From the NCBI RefSeq assembly GCF_014982805.1, contig NZ_JADCKC010000003.1:434001-498000 (forward strand): 64,000 nucleotides of DNA, written 5' to 3'. The notes beneath the pieces are model-generated. The model did no database searches and was not told the origin of the DNA. It saw nothing but the letters and a program-made list of their open reading frames with translations. Source of the stretch: Gemmiger gallinarum. Lineage in GTDB: Bacteria > Bacillota > Clostridia > Oscillospirales > Ruminococcaceae. Within the stretch, counting starts at the first letter, position 1. Each line of letters begins with the position of its first letter. The position numbers were made by a program, and so were the translations under genes. Positions 53,152 to 63,241 of this stretch are shown here, piece after piece.

Positions 53152-54943
53152 TTTCGATTTCCTCCAAATCAATGAGTTCATATTTGTCGAGAGTTTCTGC
53201 CGGTATCTTATCCGGCTCAATGGTTGCCAGTTCCTTCTGGGATATGGACACTGCCATCTGCATGAAGTCATAGGGCATCACATAGGGAGCTGCACCACCA
53301 TCGGTGGTCATTTTAATATTGGGGTGCTTCAATAGATCGTACTTTCTGTCCACTACCGGGTCCTCAGATCGAAGCAGCAGCAAGGCATCGTCGTTGCTCA
53401 TGCGGCGAATCTCATCCGGGGTAGCCAAATCACGAGCGGCTTTCTGCTGGGATTCGCTGGATGAGCCGTGGTTGCCTCGACCGATACTGTGTGAAACGGT
53501 CCGTTCGGTTTCTTTACCCAGAATTTTGGATAGATACTCAAAGGTTCCGTATTCGTTACCGCCGAGATACAGCAGCGAGTCACAGTTACCCACAATGCCT
53601 TCCCAATCGTCCTTGAACAGGCTCTTAAGCTGCGCGATGCTCTGCAGAATAATATCGCAGCTGATATTGCGGCTGCGGCATACCGAAAGAATCTTTTTGA
53701 AATCCTTTGGTAGTGCCACATTGGCAAATTCGTCCATCATCAGGCGAACATGAACCGGCAAAGCGCCCTTATATTCGGGATTAGAATCAGCCAACCGGAA
53801 CAGCTGATCAAAAATCTGAGTATAGAGCATAGTAATGAGGAAGTTATACGTTTCGTCATTATCCGGGATAACACAGAAAATCACCCGCTTTTGCAGGCCC
53901 AGTTCCGGCAGGAAGGTTTCATCTCGTCCAGTCATATACGCAAACTGTTCGGAATTGAACATATGCAGATTGGATGCTGCAGTAACCAGAACAGACTGTA
54001 GTGTCTTGGTGCTGCCTAGCAGAAAACTTTTATACTGCAAAACGGCAGGATGGTCCGGCTCTCTATCTTCCAAGTCATTGAAAAGCATGGCGAGCGGTGC
54101 GGGATAACTTTCATCCTCCGACACCTGTCCATTTAAGATCATATACATGACCGTTGATAAATTTTGCTCCTCAGCAGGCGCTTCATATAGCAGATAGAGG
54201 ATGATGGCTGAGATCAACATGATGCTGGAATTGTCCCAGAATTGATCCGCACTCCCCACAGCATCTTTGGGTTTGGTATTGTGAACGATGGCATGAGCCA
54301 GCTTCATGGCATCTTCGTCTGTTTCGAGATACACCAACGGGTTATAGTGTCCCTTGAAGTGCACCAGATCGATCACGGTGACGGCAATGCCTTGCGCCTC
54401 AAACATTCCGCCGAGGTCCCGCAGGATTTCGCCCTTTGGGTCCAGCACAATATAGGAGCAGATACTCTGCATCAGATTGGGCTTTACATAGAACCGGGTT
54501 TTGCCTGCACCAGACCCACCAATGACCATGACATTCAGATTGTGACGATGCTTATGGGAATCCATCCCCATTCTCACATTTTGGGTGAACAGGTAATTGC
54601 TGCGTGGGTGGCGTCGATCCCGATACTTTCGGTTCAGGCTTTTTGCATTGCCCCAACGCGCCGTACCATATTCGCCTCCGGGCCGGAGATCCGCCTGTTC
54701 CGTGACATAGTAGATTACACACATCGGGTACAGGATACTGACGATAAGTACCAGTTTCGGTGCATTTTCTGTCCATCGCACTGAAAATGGCGCATTTGCA
54801 AGAGCGCTAAGGATTTCCAGCATTTGAGCTAGATTTCCTGCTTCGCTTCTTGCCTGTGCCAGTGCAACGGCCAGCCACAACAGCGGAACAAAGAAAACAA
54901 CCCACAGAAGGTAATCTGTGGGTTTTCTGCTTCGGGGATTCAT
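53141..54943 (-). CDS. VirD4/TraG type IV coupling protein
   Basis: A 600-residue coupling ATPase that brings relaxosome DNA to the channel. Two N-terminal helices (about 11-30 and 64-82) are followed by Walker A VIGGSGAGKTRF at about 144, YIVLDPKGEILRDLG, Walker B VRLMMDEFANV at about 402 and ILQSIAQLKSLF. The gene is complete. It follows the ArdC-like gene by six bases, and maff2 overlaps its end. Confidence 0.93.
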   Translation of the reverse strand: MNPRSRKPTDYLLWVVFFVPLLWLAVALAQARSEAGNLAQMLEILSALANAPFSVRWTENAPKLVLIVSILYPMCVIYYVTEQADLRPGGEYGTARWGNAKSLNRKYRDRRHPRSNYLFTQNVRMGMDSHKHRHNLNVMVIGGSGAGKTRFYVKPNLMQSICSYIVLDPKGEILRDLGGMFEAQGIAVTVIDLVHFKGHYNPLVYLETDEDAMKLAHAIVHNTKPKDAVGSADQFWDNSSIMLISAIILYLLYEAPAEEQNLSTVMYMILNGQVSEDESYPAPLAMLFNDLEDREPDHPAVLQYKSFLLGSTKTLQSVLVTAASNLHMFNSEQFAYMTGRDETFLPELGLQKRVIFCVIPDNDETYNFLITMLYTQIFDQLFRLADSNPEYKGALPVHVRLMMDEFANVALPKDFKKILSVCRSRNISCDIILQSIAQLKSLFKDDWEGIVGNCDSLLYLGGNEYGTFEYLSKILGKETERTVSHSIGRGNHGSSSESQQKAARDLATPDEIRRMSNDDALLLLRSEDPVVDRKYDLLKHPNIKMTTDGGAAPYVMPYDFMQMAVSISQKELATIEPDKIPAETLDKYELIDLEEIENAA

Positions 54944-54949
54944 AACACA

Positions 54950-55798
54950 TCACCCGCGTTCAGGCTGGCAACGGGTATCCCGGGCATGGTACTGCAATTT
55001 GGGCAAGCTATGCTCGATTTGGTCGCCCATCGTCCGGGCAAAATCACGGGCGTTGTCAAAATGTTCCCGAACATTCTTTTGAGAGAGAATGTGTCTGCAC
55101 TGTTCCATCCGCGTATCGCTGGCAGCAGGCGCAGGAATGCCAAGGCGACCGCAGACCTCCAGTGCCACCGCATCAGACAGAAAGCGCGCTTCTGCCGCAT
55201 GGGTGTCCGGCGCATCCAGAGCCAAGCAGGATTGTACCAGTAGGGCAGGCAGTTCCTGCAGCAGCTGGAGGTCGGTAGCTTCCCGGCTTACCACGATCCT
55301 TTTCTCATGGGGAACATACTCGGCAACACCGGTTACCGGTTCTCCAATCTCCACCGGGACACGGGCCAATTCTACAAGGCTCTGCACTGCCATGTGCTGT
55401 AGTTTGGGGGCGTCCTGAAGGGTCCGCTGTGGGCAGGGCGTATTGCCGTTCGTCTGAGAAACATCGAACACTGTTTCGGGGGTCAGATAGTACCCTTTTC
55501 CGTTGCCCTTACGGGACAGAACAGTGATTCCTTTTGCCCCCTTATTCACATACCGACCATTTTGATTCCAAGTTCGCATGGGGTAAACCGCTCTGGCCAG
55601 TGGAATTTGATGAAGAACTAGTGCGGCATTGCCGGAGGACAACCGAGAACCCAACCGGCCACGACCATACAGGTAAACAGAAAGAGCCTTCCCGCTTTCG
55701 CAGAAACTCTCCATCGCAGCAAGTTGTTTCTGACCCAGGGCTTCTCGCTCGGCCTGCTTTTTGGCCTTCCATTCTTCCAAAGGAATACGCTCGTTCAT
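54950..55798 (-). CDS. ArdC-like single-stranded-DNA-binding/antirestriction domain protein
   Basis: A 282-residue protein. Residues about 45-115 (SSGNAALVLHQIPLARAVYP, TWNQNGRYVNKGAKGITVLS, YYLTPETVFDVSQT) resemble the ArdC N-terminal domain, which binds ssDNA and is often tied to antirestriction. The C-terminal half is helical with no clear metallopeptidase motif. It lies between pcfB and virD4 and is probably co-expressed with them. Confidence 0.6.
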   Translation of the reverse strand: MNERIPLEEWKAKKQAEREALGQKQLAAMESFCESGKALSVYLYGRGRLGSRLSSGNAALVLHQIPLARAVYPMRTWNQNGRYVNKGAKGITVLSRKGNGKGYYLTPETVFDVSQTNGNTPCPQRTLQDAPKLQHMAVQSLVELARVPVEIGEPVTGVAEYVPHEKRIVVSREATDLQLLQELPALLVQSCLALDAPDTHAAEARFLSDAVALEVCGRLGIPAPAASDTRMEQCRHILSQKNVREHFDNARDFARTMGDQIEHSLPKLQYHARDTRCQPERG

Positions 55799-55801
55799 AA
55801 T

Positions 55802-56395
55802 TCATCTCTCCTTATCTTGGTCTTTTTGCGCCTTTTCCAAAGCTGCCCTCTTACCAATTTCAATTGCCTGTGCTCGAAAATTCCGAATGGCGAGCCGTAC
55901 AGAGGGTTTATCCATCGAAGTAACCCTCTGATTGGTTTTTTCTGCACCAACCCGCTGAATCGGAGAGGCGCTTTCGGACCGATAGCGGGTTGATGCGTTT
56001 TTTCTTTCAAATTTCTTTTCCTTGGGAATTGCATATCCCATGCGCTCAAAGACACGGTTCAGTTTGGAAACATCTTCCGAGCGAACCAGAATATCCACCA
56101 GTTCGCCTTCACCGTTCTTTTCCTTGATTGCAGTAAAAAGAATCCCATACTGCTTTGCCTGCTGGTTGAACTCTCGCAGATCGGATATTTTCAGGGGAAA
56201 AACCTGCAGTTCTTTTCCATCCTTCAGAAGGCGATCCAGATTGGTTTTCCCCCGCAGTTTGGGATTTTCTTTGGCCAGTGCGATAGCGATAGCTGCCAGA
56301 TTCTTGGCTCCCAGCGCACTGAGCTTTACAGAACTCTCGACAATTTCGATGCCGTCACGGACCATCTGGTCTGCGGCATCACCGCCGGTACTCAT
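55802..56395 (-). CDS. PcfB-family relaxosome accessory protein
   Basis: A 197-residue protein matching PcfB: GDAADQMVRDGIEIVESSVK, GAKNLAAIAIALAK, LKISDLREFNQQAKQYGILF. PcfB helps the relaxase and coupling protein in pCF10-type transfer. The ATG at 56395 follows GGGAGAG. It overlaps the relaxase end by 17 bases and lies three bases before the ArdC-like start. Confidence 0.85.
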   Translation of the reverse strand: MSTGGDAADQMVRDGIEIVESSVKLSALGAKNLAAIAIALAKENPKLRGKTNLDRLLKDGKELQVFPLKISDLREFNQQAKQYGILFTAIKEKNGEGELVDILVRSEDVSKLNRVFERMGYAIPKEKKFERKNASTRYRSESASPIQRVGAEKTNQRVTSMDKPSVRLAIRNFRAQAIEIGKRAALEKAQKDQDKER

Positions 56396-57167
56396 GATGT
56401 TCTCTCTCCCTTCTATGTTTCTGTTGCTTCTGCTGTTCGGCTTCCTGTTCTGCGCAGCGAATGGTTTCCACCTGCTGGCGCAGGTGTTCCGCGTCCTGCT
56501 CGATGGTATCACAGTAACGCAGTTCTTTTCGCAGCCCACGCAGTTCTTCCGTCAGGGCTTGGATCTGCTGACCGAGATCTGCTTTGTTCAATCCGTTGGC
56601 GGTATTGGAGCGCAGCTTGTACAGCGCCTGCCTTCTGGCGGCCAACCCGTCCATCTTTGCGGTGACCTCATGCCGTTTTTGGTGGAGATCATCCGTGGTC
56701 TGGATACCGTGTTGCCAAAGGAACTGTGCCTGCTGCTTATACCGCTCAAAGGTCCGAAAATCCTCCCATAGCAGAAAATGAGTTTTGCGGGAAGATATAC
56801 GATGTTTTTGTACCTTGCCAAACAAATAAAGATAGTGATAATACAGGGCCATAAACCCTGTAATCTTTTTATGGTCCTGTTTTCGATAGGAGCCACGAAA
56901 GCGTACCTTCTTATACACCAAGGGCACGGCCTGTTCCCGTTGTCCCATCCGACTGGTTGTATCGCTTTTCGGTTGCTCCAGCCTTTCCCGCAGCTCCTGT
57001 TCGCTGTATCCCAGCCCCAGTGACTTGAAGCGGATCGCACGGGGAGAACCCTTGGGACGTAATTTCGCATACTTGATGTTTCGCCCGTAGGCAACTTCAT
57101 ATCCCATCTGGTTCAGGGTGAGCACAAAGGTAGACCAGTTGACGGCACGCTCCATAGCACGATCCAC
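56379..57167 (-). pseudogene. Relaxase, C-terminal half only (nuclease domain deleted)
   Basis: The visible 262 residues match the middle and C-terminal part of Clostridia MobA/VirD2-type relaxases: DRAMERAVNWSTFVLTLNQMGYEV, LGLGYSEQELRERL, then a long helical, coiled-coil tail (AEHLRQQVETIRCAEQEAE). The N-terminal nuclease domain with its catalytic Tyr and His cluster is absent. Upstream the DNA runs straight into the 3' part of the SpaA-type gene at about 57165-57175. A GTG (57167) without a ribosome site is the only start. Without the nuclease the ICE cannot nick its own origin. Confidence 0.8.
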
Positions 57168-60100
57168 ATCCCATAGAACTCGCCACGCATGGGGAAATCA
57201 CAGGTGAAGGTGGTATGGCCGTTTTCATCCGTGGGGGCCGAAGTAGCGATGAGATCACCGGCCCGGAACAAGAGGTCACCGGTTGCGCTGTAGATGTCAT
57301 CCACCGTAATGAGGTTATAGACGGCACCGGCAACCAGAGCGCCCGTTTTGCTGTCCCGTTTATAAATGTCCAGCTGGGGCTTCACTCGTTCATTGTGGAA
57401 CTTCAGGACTTGGGCTTCGATCTGCGCATCGCTCGTATCCTTCACGTTGACGATTTCATAGTTCTCGGTTTCCGATGCGGAACCATCGCCGGGATTGCTG
57501 GTAATGGTCTTTGCCAGAACCACATCGTTAGTCTGCTTATCCCACTCAAAGGTCACATCATAACTCTGCTTAGTACCAACAAATCCATAAGGAGCACCGG
57601 TTTCTTCGATATGGTAACTGCCAAGCGGGAGGGTGACGATTACTTCGCCCACCGTGCCATCATGGATGACCGAAAGGAAATCATAGGTGGAATTGGTACG
57701 CCCAGGGGCAAAGGCAGCAATATCGCTGGTGCCATCGCCGGTGCGGACAACTGCTACCACATCACCTTTGGCGTACCAAAGAGTTCTGTTCCCGTTGGCA
57801 TCCGTCTGGCGGTCCTGGGTGTAGATGTTTTCCGCTGCGGTAATGGTGTACTCGGCATACGGGATGGGCCGTTCCTCATACACAAAGTGGCCGGGGCGGG
57901 CTTCGCCGGAAAATTCCGGGTCAAAGGTTCCGCCCTCATCCTCCTGCCAGCCGGTCAGGACTTCGCCGGTCTTGCGGATTTTCAGAACACCCAGTGTTTC
58001 GTTATTCTGGTAGTCCTCATCGATCACCAGAATGTCTTGGCTGTCCTCGCTGTCATCCCCGTTGGCCTTATACACACGGTCGGTAGTAACAGAGAAGTCC
58101 ACATAGAAACTGCCGTCCTCAAAATTGCCGGTATCGTCAATCTGCAGGTGGCCGTCCTCATACACTGCGGAGGCTGCCCACTCATTGTAGAAACCATTGG
58201 GGCCGTTTACCTCTACCAGACGGTAGTGGCCCAGCGGCAGTTTTTCGGGCAACACCAGCATACCGGTGTCATCGGTGTAGAAGGTATCTACATCCTTGGG
58301 CAGCAGCGGGTTGGTAGTATCGGTCATGGTGACCAGCTTGGCGTTGCCGTTCTCATCGTAGATGTGGTTGCCCTGCTCATCCATCCAATAAATCTGGAAC
58401 GCGGTATCCTTGAGCAGAACTGCCTTGCCGCTCTCCTCGTCGATCTTGGTGACCCGCAGATAGACTTCGATTTCCTCATCCAGCACCGTATACTTCTGGT
58501 AGCTGTCGGACGGGATCTGCACGGCATCCTTGGGATTGGCCATGGCGGACTGGGGATTGGATTCGTCCGTGGGGTCAATGGTCACGATAAAGGGTTCTGC
58601 CTGGAACACATCCTTGGGCGTGGTAGTTTCTACAACGAGGTACTGCCCATAGGGCAGGCCCTGCACCCGGATGGTTCCGGTATCATTGGAGAAAATCTCT
58701 GCCAACTGATATTCGTTGGGGCGGCCCGTCGCAACCCAGCCGTCACCGCTGCCGTTCTTGAAGTCACCGGCGGCAGTGAGAGTGTCATTGTACTCAGCAA
58801 TCTGGTCAGCGTCGACCTCATAGGTTTTGGCAATGGCCTGAGCCTCACCGCTGAAATCGTACTTGGGATGGCTTTCATCATATTCCGGGTTGATATAGGC
58901 ATCCAGAATAGATTTGATCAGGTATTTGCCGCTGCGGCTCTGGGCAAACTGGTCCTCCTTGGACAGGTCGGAAATCAAGTAGAAGGTAAAACCGGCCCCC
59001 TCCAGGTCGATACCATCCGAACTGCCGGTGCTGGAAACGTGCTTGGAAAGTTCTACGTTGCCTTTCATCACTTGATCCTGAGATTCTGCCAGCTCATTAT
59101 CCCGGTGCAAGTGGTAATTGGCACTGTAGGTCGTTTTGTCGAGATCCTCACCTTTGGCCTGCCGATCATCCTCAAAGGCAATCTTTTCGATGTACCAGCC
59201 TTCGTCGGCGTAGCTCGGCGTAATGTAGTAGTTGTGCTCGTCACAGAGATAGCCCGTGGCATAGCTCTCATAATAACCATCATAGGTCTTGGTACCGTCC
59301 AGTGCCTTGCTCTGGCCGATGTACGACCACTGGTGTTTATACACATAGTCTGTGTACTGACCTGCAATGTTGGTGGCCAGCTGGGAAGTAGTCCCGGTCG
59401 GCTCCTTGGTTTTGGAATCCACATCGGGGTAGGTACCCGACAGTTTGTAAGCGCCGTCCTCTACAGGGATAACGACACCGGTACCACGCTCCACAATGTA
59501 GTATTTGCCCAGATACAAGTTGCTGAAGGTCAGCCAGCCGTCCTCGATCACCGCACTGGCTACAAGATGGTCTTTGGCCAACACCGGCAGGTAGTCATCC
59601 ACCCACTGGCCGGAGTTGTCCCGGATGGTGGTATGCCAAATAGGGGTGCCGTCTGCATAGGTGATCTTGCTGTAGTCCACTGTGCCAGTGACACCGTCCG
59701 GGTGCTGAATATCTTCTGCGGCATACAGGTCATACACTGCACCATCCAGTCGGGCATCGGCATGGGCCTGACCGCTGGCCATGGCATCGCCATCGGTATC
59801 ACGGCCTCCGACATAACGCACGGCATCCAGATCTACTTTACTGAGGGAAATTTCTCCCAGTACCCTGTCATTCTGCATGACACCAGAAATCGGGGTCATG
59901 GTGTAAGAATCCTCATTGGCTGCAGTCTTAGAGTTGTCGGTATTGTAGGCACGGCCCGCATCCTGGTACTGGTCATAGATGGTGACGGTGGCTTCCACCC
60001 CTTCCGCCGTGAGCAGCTTGGTGCCTCCGGTATACTCCATAGCCACATCTGCGTTGTAGTGGCTGTTGTCCAGGGTAATCACACTGCCATCATTGTCTTT

Positions 60101-62776
60101 CGTAATTTCAATGTAATAGGCCCGCTTCCCCAGGGGGGTACCAGCGGTGCCGGGATGCTCTACATCGGTCCAGTCGCCGTAGTAACCGGAAGGCGCACGA
60201 GTTTCTACAATGATAAACTTGCCCTCGTTCCGCTGGGTATAATACATCTTCCGGCTGGTGTCGAACTCGGTGCCGTAGTTGGTACCATTGGCTACGGAGT
60301 AGTTGCCGTTCTCATTTCGGACCACCGTGTACTGGTTATACCCGCCGAAGGGGATATACTGCTCCGTCACCACATCCCACTCAAAGACCTGGAACTCTGT
60401 TTCCGCTGCGATCTGCTGCCCGGTCTCACTGTCTACCTTTTCCAGAGTGACCTGCAGGCTCCACTCGTCGTTCTTCATCACATAATGATTGTTGCTGTCA
60501 GCAGGCACTGTGATGGTTTGATGACTGCCCAATGCTCCAGAAAATTCCTCAAACCCATAGGGTACATCAATCTCGTCATACTGGAAAACAATGGAGGCCA
60601 GTTCGGCACGGGCGGCTGCAATAGCTGCATCTACCATGCCTTGTGCTTCGTTCTGCAGCTGGGAAATGGCAGCGTTTTTGGCTGCTTCTGCCGCCGCATC
60701 CGCTTCGGCCTGGCTGCTGTAGGGGCCTTCCTGACCGCTGAGCGTTGTGGTGCTGGTCTTGCTGACCTCATAATGCACTGTCCAGCTGACCGTGCCGTCG
60801 CCGCCGTTGTTCTGGTAGTTGTCATCGTTGGTATGGCCGGTGGTGGTAATGGTCTGCGCACCGGCAGGGCTCATCTGCCAGCTGCCGCCGTCGATGCTGC
60901 CGCTGGTTTTGGAGGGCGTAATGGTAATGGTTGCCCCGTCAATCTTTTCTGCGGTTTCCAGCTGCTGCTTATCGGTATTGACTGTAAAAGTCAGGTCAAA
61001 ACTACCGCTGGCGCTCTGAGCCGGAGCGGTCCAGTTGGCGGAGTAATACTCGGCATCGGGGATGTCGGGAATATCGGTACCGCCTTCCTCATCGGTAATT
61101 TCAGGACCGATCAAAGCAATAATCTGCCATGCATATCCGGCAGGAGGGCTATAAATGTAGGTGTAATAGCCCTTGCCAGAGGCAAACGTACTAACTCCAT
61201 TATCTGCCCCCAAAAGCTGTGCAGCCGCAGACAGATAGGCTTTGGCCGCAGCACTGTCAGGATAATTCTTGATGATCCACAACTGGGTATCATCGTAATA
61301 CTGATATGCTGCTTTCAGCATATCGTTTTCGGTGGCAGAATAGGTGGCTACGGTATCGGCAGCAAAATCGCTGCTCCCGTAATCGGTGGGATCATGTTTT
61401 TCAGTCAGTAGTCCCAGCGAAAGCTGGCCAAGTCCGCCCCAAATATTAATCTGATTCAGATAGTGTGCGCCGGGGGTGTATTGTCCTGGCTCCAGCTTGG
61501 AAACATAGCTGAAAGAGTATGTGGGGCAACCGTTGGGCTGGCCACTGAGGCCGTGACTGCAACAGTACGCTTCGACGCCATTGAACCAGACCAGCCAGGT
61601 GCCACCTTCGTAGGTAATCGACGTGATTTTACCGGTGGTCCACGGCGGCGTAGGCGTTGCGGCATAGGTGGTGATACCATTGGACTGAATACTTGCTTTG
61701 TTCGCCGTGTTTTCGCCCAATTTTACCTGTAAAGTTTTGTGCAGCTTGCTGCCGTCCGGCGCAGTATAAGAAAACTCTGCAACGAAATCATCTTCGGCTT
61801 TCACATAAAGGCCGGTGGCAGCCGCAGAGGTTTCCACATAGGTGCCCGAAAGGATCTGGCTGGTTTCGTCGGCATCTGCTTCCGTGCCGTCATAATCGAG
61901 CACGGTCACATTATCCGGCAGAATCACTTGAGAAGTGCTGTTGTTGGCGGGGTATTCCACCTCTACCATGATCGGCACCACGGCATAGGATTCACCTTCC
62001 TGACGAGGTACCACAATGGTCATGGCATCGGAGTTGAGCGCCTGAGCATCCAGCCTGCCCTGATTGTCCGCCGAGAGCAGTTCGTTCCCCCAATACCCGA
62101 TACCAATTTTGGTATCGCCGGTGGCGATGGGCAAGCCATAGCTGCCCATGTAGCTGCCGGTCGGGGCATCGGGCAGCTCACCATACAATACGGTGGCAAT
62201 TTCCTCCTCGTCCGGAGGGTTCCCGCCGCCCTCTTCAGGAGCAGTGGGATTTTCCATCGTAAGCTGCATGGTGACGAACAAAGCGGCCAGTGCGCTGTAA
62301 GCAGTCTGAACGGCTTCCTGCGCCCTGTCCTCATCGGTAAGTGCAATGTACAGATCTTCGGCTGCATAAACCGGTGCCGCAGCTTCATCCGATGCCGCCG
62401 TTGCAGTTTCCAGCGCAGCCGTCAGATCAGGATTGTCTTTTTCAGCCTGCCATGCTTGGCTGGCCAAGGCCCAGGTGTTCACGGCGCTCAGAATGCTGTC
62501 CCGGTCCAAAGCATTGACAGAATCCACGAATTTCTGAGCAGCTTCGCTGAGCGATGTGTCACCTTCGGATGTTTCATCCTCAACTACGTTGCTCTCAGGG
62601 TCCGACGTTTCCGGGGTTGCTTCGTTTTCGTGAGAGGGCAAATCGTTTTCTGCAGCGGATGCCGTTACGGCAGCGTCATCCTCTGCGAAGGCAGGCAAAG
62701 GCGGCAGCCAGGACAGGCTCATCAGAGCCGCCAAAAGGAATGCTGCCAGCCGCTGCCTTACGGTATGTCGTTTCAT
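57113..62776 (-). CDS. Giant SpaA/thioester-domain surface adhesin, C-terminus lost
   Basis: An 1887-residue secreted protein. A signal peptide (1-about 32, cleavage after PAFA) is followed by an acidic helical region. A thioester-type domain comes next, with Cys near 405 (EAYCCSHG) and the TQ motif near 497 (DDTQLWII). Then come many SpaA/Cna-B isopeptide domains (GEISLSKVDLDAVRY, NVELSKHV, LRVTKIDEESGKAVLLKDTAFQIY, LDIYKRDSKTGALVAGAVYNLI). Such adhesins bind host or partner cells and often sit beside ICE transfer genes. After FPMRGEFYG the frame enters relaxase DNA and ends 18 codons later. No LPXTG anchor or membrane helix remains, so the product would not be wall-anchored. Confidence 0.85.
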   Translation of the reverse strand: MKRHTVRQRLAAFLLAALMSLSWLPPLPAFAEDDAAVTASAAENDLPSHENEATPETSDPESNVVEDETSEGDTSLSEAAQKFVDSVNALDRDSILSAVNTWALASQAWQAEKDNPDLTAALETATAASDEAAAPVYAAEDLYIALTDEDRAQEAVQTAYSALAALFVTMQLTMENPTAPEEGGGNPPDEEEIATVLYGELPDAPTGSYMGSYGLPIATGDTKIGIGYWGNELLSADNQGRLDAQALNSDAMTIVVPRQEGESYAVVPIMVEVEYPANNSTSQVILPDNVTVLDYDGTEADADETSQILSGTYVETSAAATGLYVKAEDDFVAEFSYTAPDGSKLHKTLQVKLGENTANKASIQSNGITTYAATPTPPWTTGKITSITYEGGTWLVWFNGVEAYCCSHGLSGQPNGCPTYSFSYVSKLEPGQYTPGAHYLNQINIWGGLGQLSLGLLTEKHDPTDYGSSDFAADTVATYSATENDMLKAAYQYYDDTQLWIIKNYPDSAAAKAYLSAAAQLLGADNGVSTFASGKGYYTYIYSPPAGYAWQIIALIGPEITDEEGGTDIPDIPDAEYYSANWTAPAQSASGSFDLTFTVNTDKQQLETAEKIDGATITITPSKTSGSIDGGSWQMSPAGAQTITTTGHTNDDNYQNNGGDGTVSWTVHYEVSKTSTTTLSGQEGPYSSQAEADAAAEAAKNAAISQLQNEAQGMVDAAIAAARAELASIVFQYDEIDVPYGFEEFSGALGSHQTITVPADSNNHYVMKNDEWSLQVTLEKVDSETGQQIAAETEFQVFEWDVVTEQYIPFGGYNQYTVVRNENGNYSVANGTNYGTEFDTSRKMYYTQRNEGKFIIVETRAPSGYYGDWTDVEHPGTAGTPLGKRAYYIEITKDNDGSVITLDNSHYNADVAMEYTGGTKLLTAEGVEATVTIYDQYQDAGRAYNTDNSKTAANEDSYTMTPISGVMQNDRVLGEISLSKVDLDAVRYVGGRDTDGDAMASGQAHADARLDGAVYDLYAAEDIQHPDGVTGTVDYSKITYADGTPIWHTTIRDNSGQWVDDYLPVLAKDHLVASAVIEDGWLTFSNLYLGKYYIVERGTGVVIPVEDGAYKLSGTYPDVDSKTKEPTGTTSQLATNIAGQYTDYVYKHQWSYIGQSKALDGTKTYDGYYESYATGYLCDEHNYYITPSYADEGWYIEKIAFEDDRQAKGEDLDKTTYSANYHLHRDNELAESQDQVMKGNVELSKHVSSTGSSDGIDLEGAGFTFYLISDLSKEDQFAQSRSGKYLIKSILDAYINPEYDESHPKYDFSGEAQAIAKTYEVDADQIAEYNDTLTAAGDFKNGSGDGWVATGRPNEYQLAEIFSNDTGTIRVQGLPYGQYLVVETTTPKDVFQAEPFIVTIDPTDESNPQSAMANPKDAVQIPSDSYQKYTVLDEEIEVYLRVTKIDEESGKAVLLKDTAFQIYWMDEQGNHIYDENGNAKLVTMTDTTNPLLPKDVDTFYTDDTGMLVLPEKLPLGHYRLVEVNGPNGFYNEWAASAVYEDGHLQIDDTGNFEDGSFYVDFSVTTDRVYKANGDDSEDSQDILVIDEDYQNNETLGVLKIRKTGEVLTGWQEDEGGTFDPEFSGEARPGHFVYEERPIPYAEYTITAAENIYTQDRQTDANGNRTLWYAKGDVVAVVRTGDGTSDIAAFAPGRTNSTYDFLSVIHDGTVGEVIVTLPLGSYHIEETGAPYGFVGTKQSYDVTFEWDKQTNDVVLAKTITSNPGDGSASETENYEIVNVKDTSDAQIEAQVLKFHNERVKPQLDIYKRDSKTGALVAGAVYNLITVDDIYSATGDLLFRAGDLIATSAPTDENGHTTFTCDFPMRGEFYGMWIVLWSVPSTGLPLCSP

Positions 62777-62794
62777 ATAAAAACCTCCTGCAAT

Positions 62795-62822
62795 AAAAAA
62801 AGCGCCTGCGTAAGCAGACGCC
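62795..62822 (-). terminator. Hairpin with T-run just upstream of the adhesin gene
   Basis: Minus-strand GCGTCTGC-TTAC-GCAGGCGC stem followed by TTTTTTTATT, about 20 bases before the adhesin ATG at 62776. No minus-strand gene lies between it and the CAP gene, whose own terminator is upstream. It may therefore be a leader attenuator or the remnant end of a lost gene. Confidence 0.55.
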
Positions 62823-62876
62823 TTAGAACCTATGGTGATTATCGGATTTGTTCAAGCAAATTAATTCAAAATTTAA

Positions 62877-62905
62877 TTGTAATTTGCTATTAGTTGCGTT
62901 ATACT
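62877..62905 (+). promoter_or_regulatory. Promoter of the toxin-antitoxin pair
   Basis: TTGTAA (62877-62882), 17 bases, TATACT (62900-62905), 25 bases before the antitoxin ATG. Confidence 0.65.
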
Positions 62906-62929
62906 AAAAACAGAAAGGGGGCCTTGCGT

Positions 62930-63241
62930 ATGGCTATTGATATTCGACCTGCTTCGGCGCTTCGCACGGAATACAACGAATTGGCTGCTCGATCCCGTAC
63001 CACCGGTCAACCCATCTATATCACCCGCAACGGCGAAGGCGATACTGTCCTGATGGACTTGAACGCCTTTACTCGGCGGGAAGAAGAACTGGACCGACGG
63101 GAAGCCGTTCTGGAACATCGCGCAATGGTACTGGAGGCGGAGATGGGCCGTTTGGCCGGTAAGCCGACCTATACACCCGATCAAGTACGCGCCAAAATCC
63201 AGCAGCATTTAGGCGAGAGGCAGAGGCAGAAAAATGGCTGA
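62930..63241 (+). CDS. Phd/YefM-type antitoxin
   Basis: A 103-residue antitoxin. The N-terminal Phd/YefM domain reads IDIRPASALRTEYNELAARS and GQPIYITRNGEGDTVLMDLNAF. A helical Glu/Arg-rich tail that would wrap the toxin follows. The ATG at 62930 follows AAAGGGGGCC. It overlaps the toxin gene by eight bases, as usual for type II pairs, and should repress its own promoter. Confidence 0.88.
   Translation: MAIDIRPASALRTEYNELAARSRTTGQPIYITRNGEGDTVLMDLNAFTRREEELDRREAVLEHRAMVLEAEMGRLAGKPTYTPDQVRAKIQQHLGERQRQKNG

Noticed and set aside
57215-61411. 1398-codon plus-strand open frame opposite the adhesin
   Set aside because: Antisense shadow of the SpaA-type gene; hydrophobic low-complexity translation with no recognisable domain or start site.
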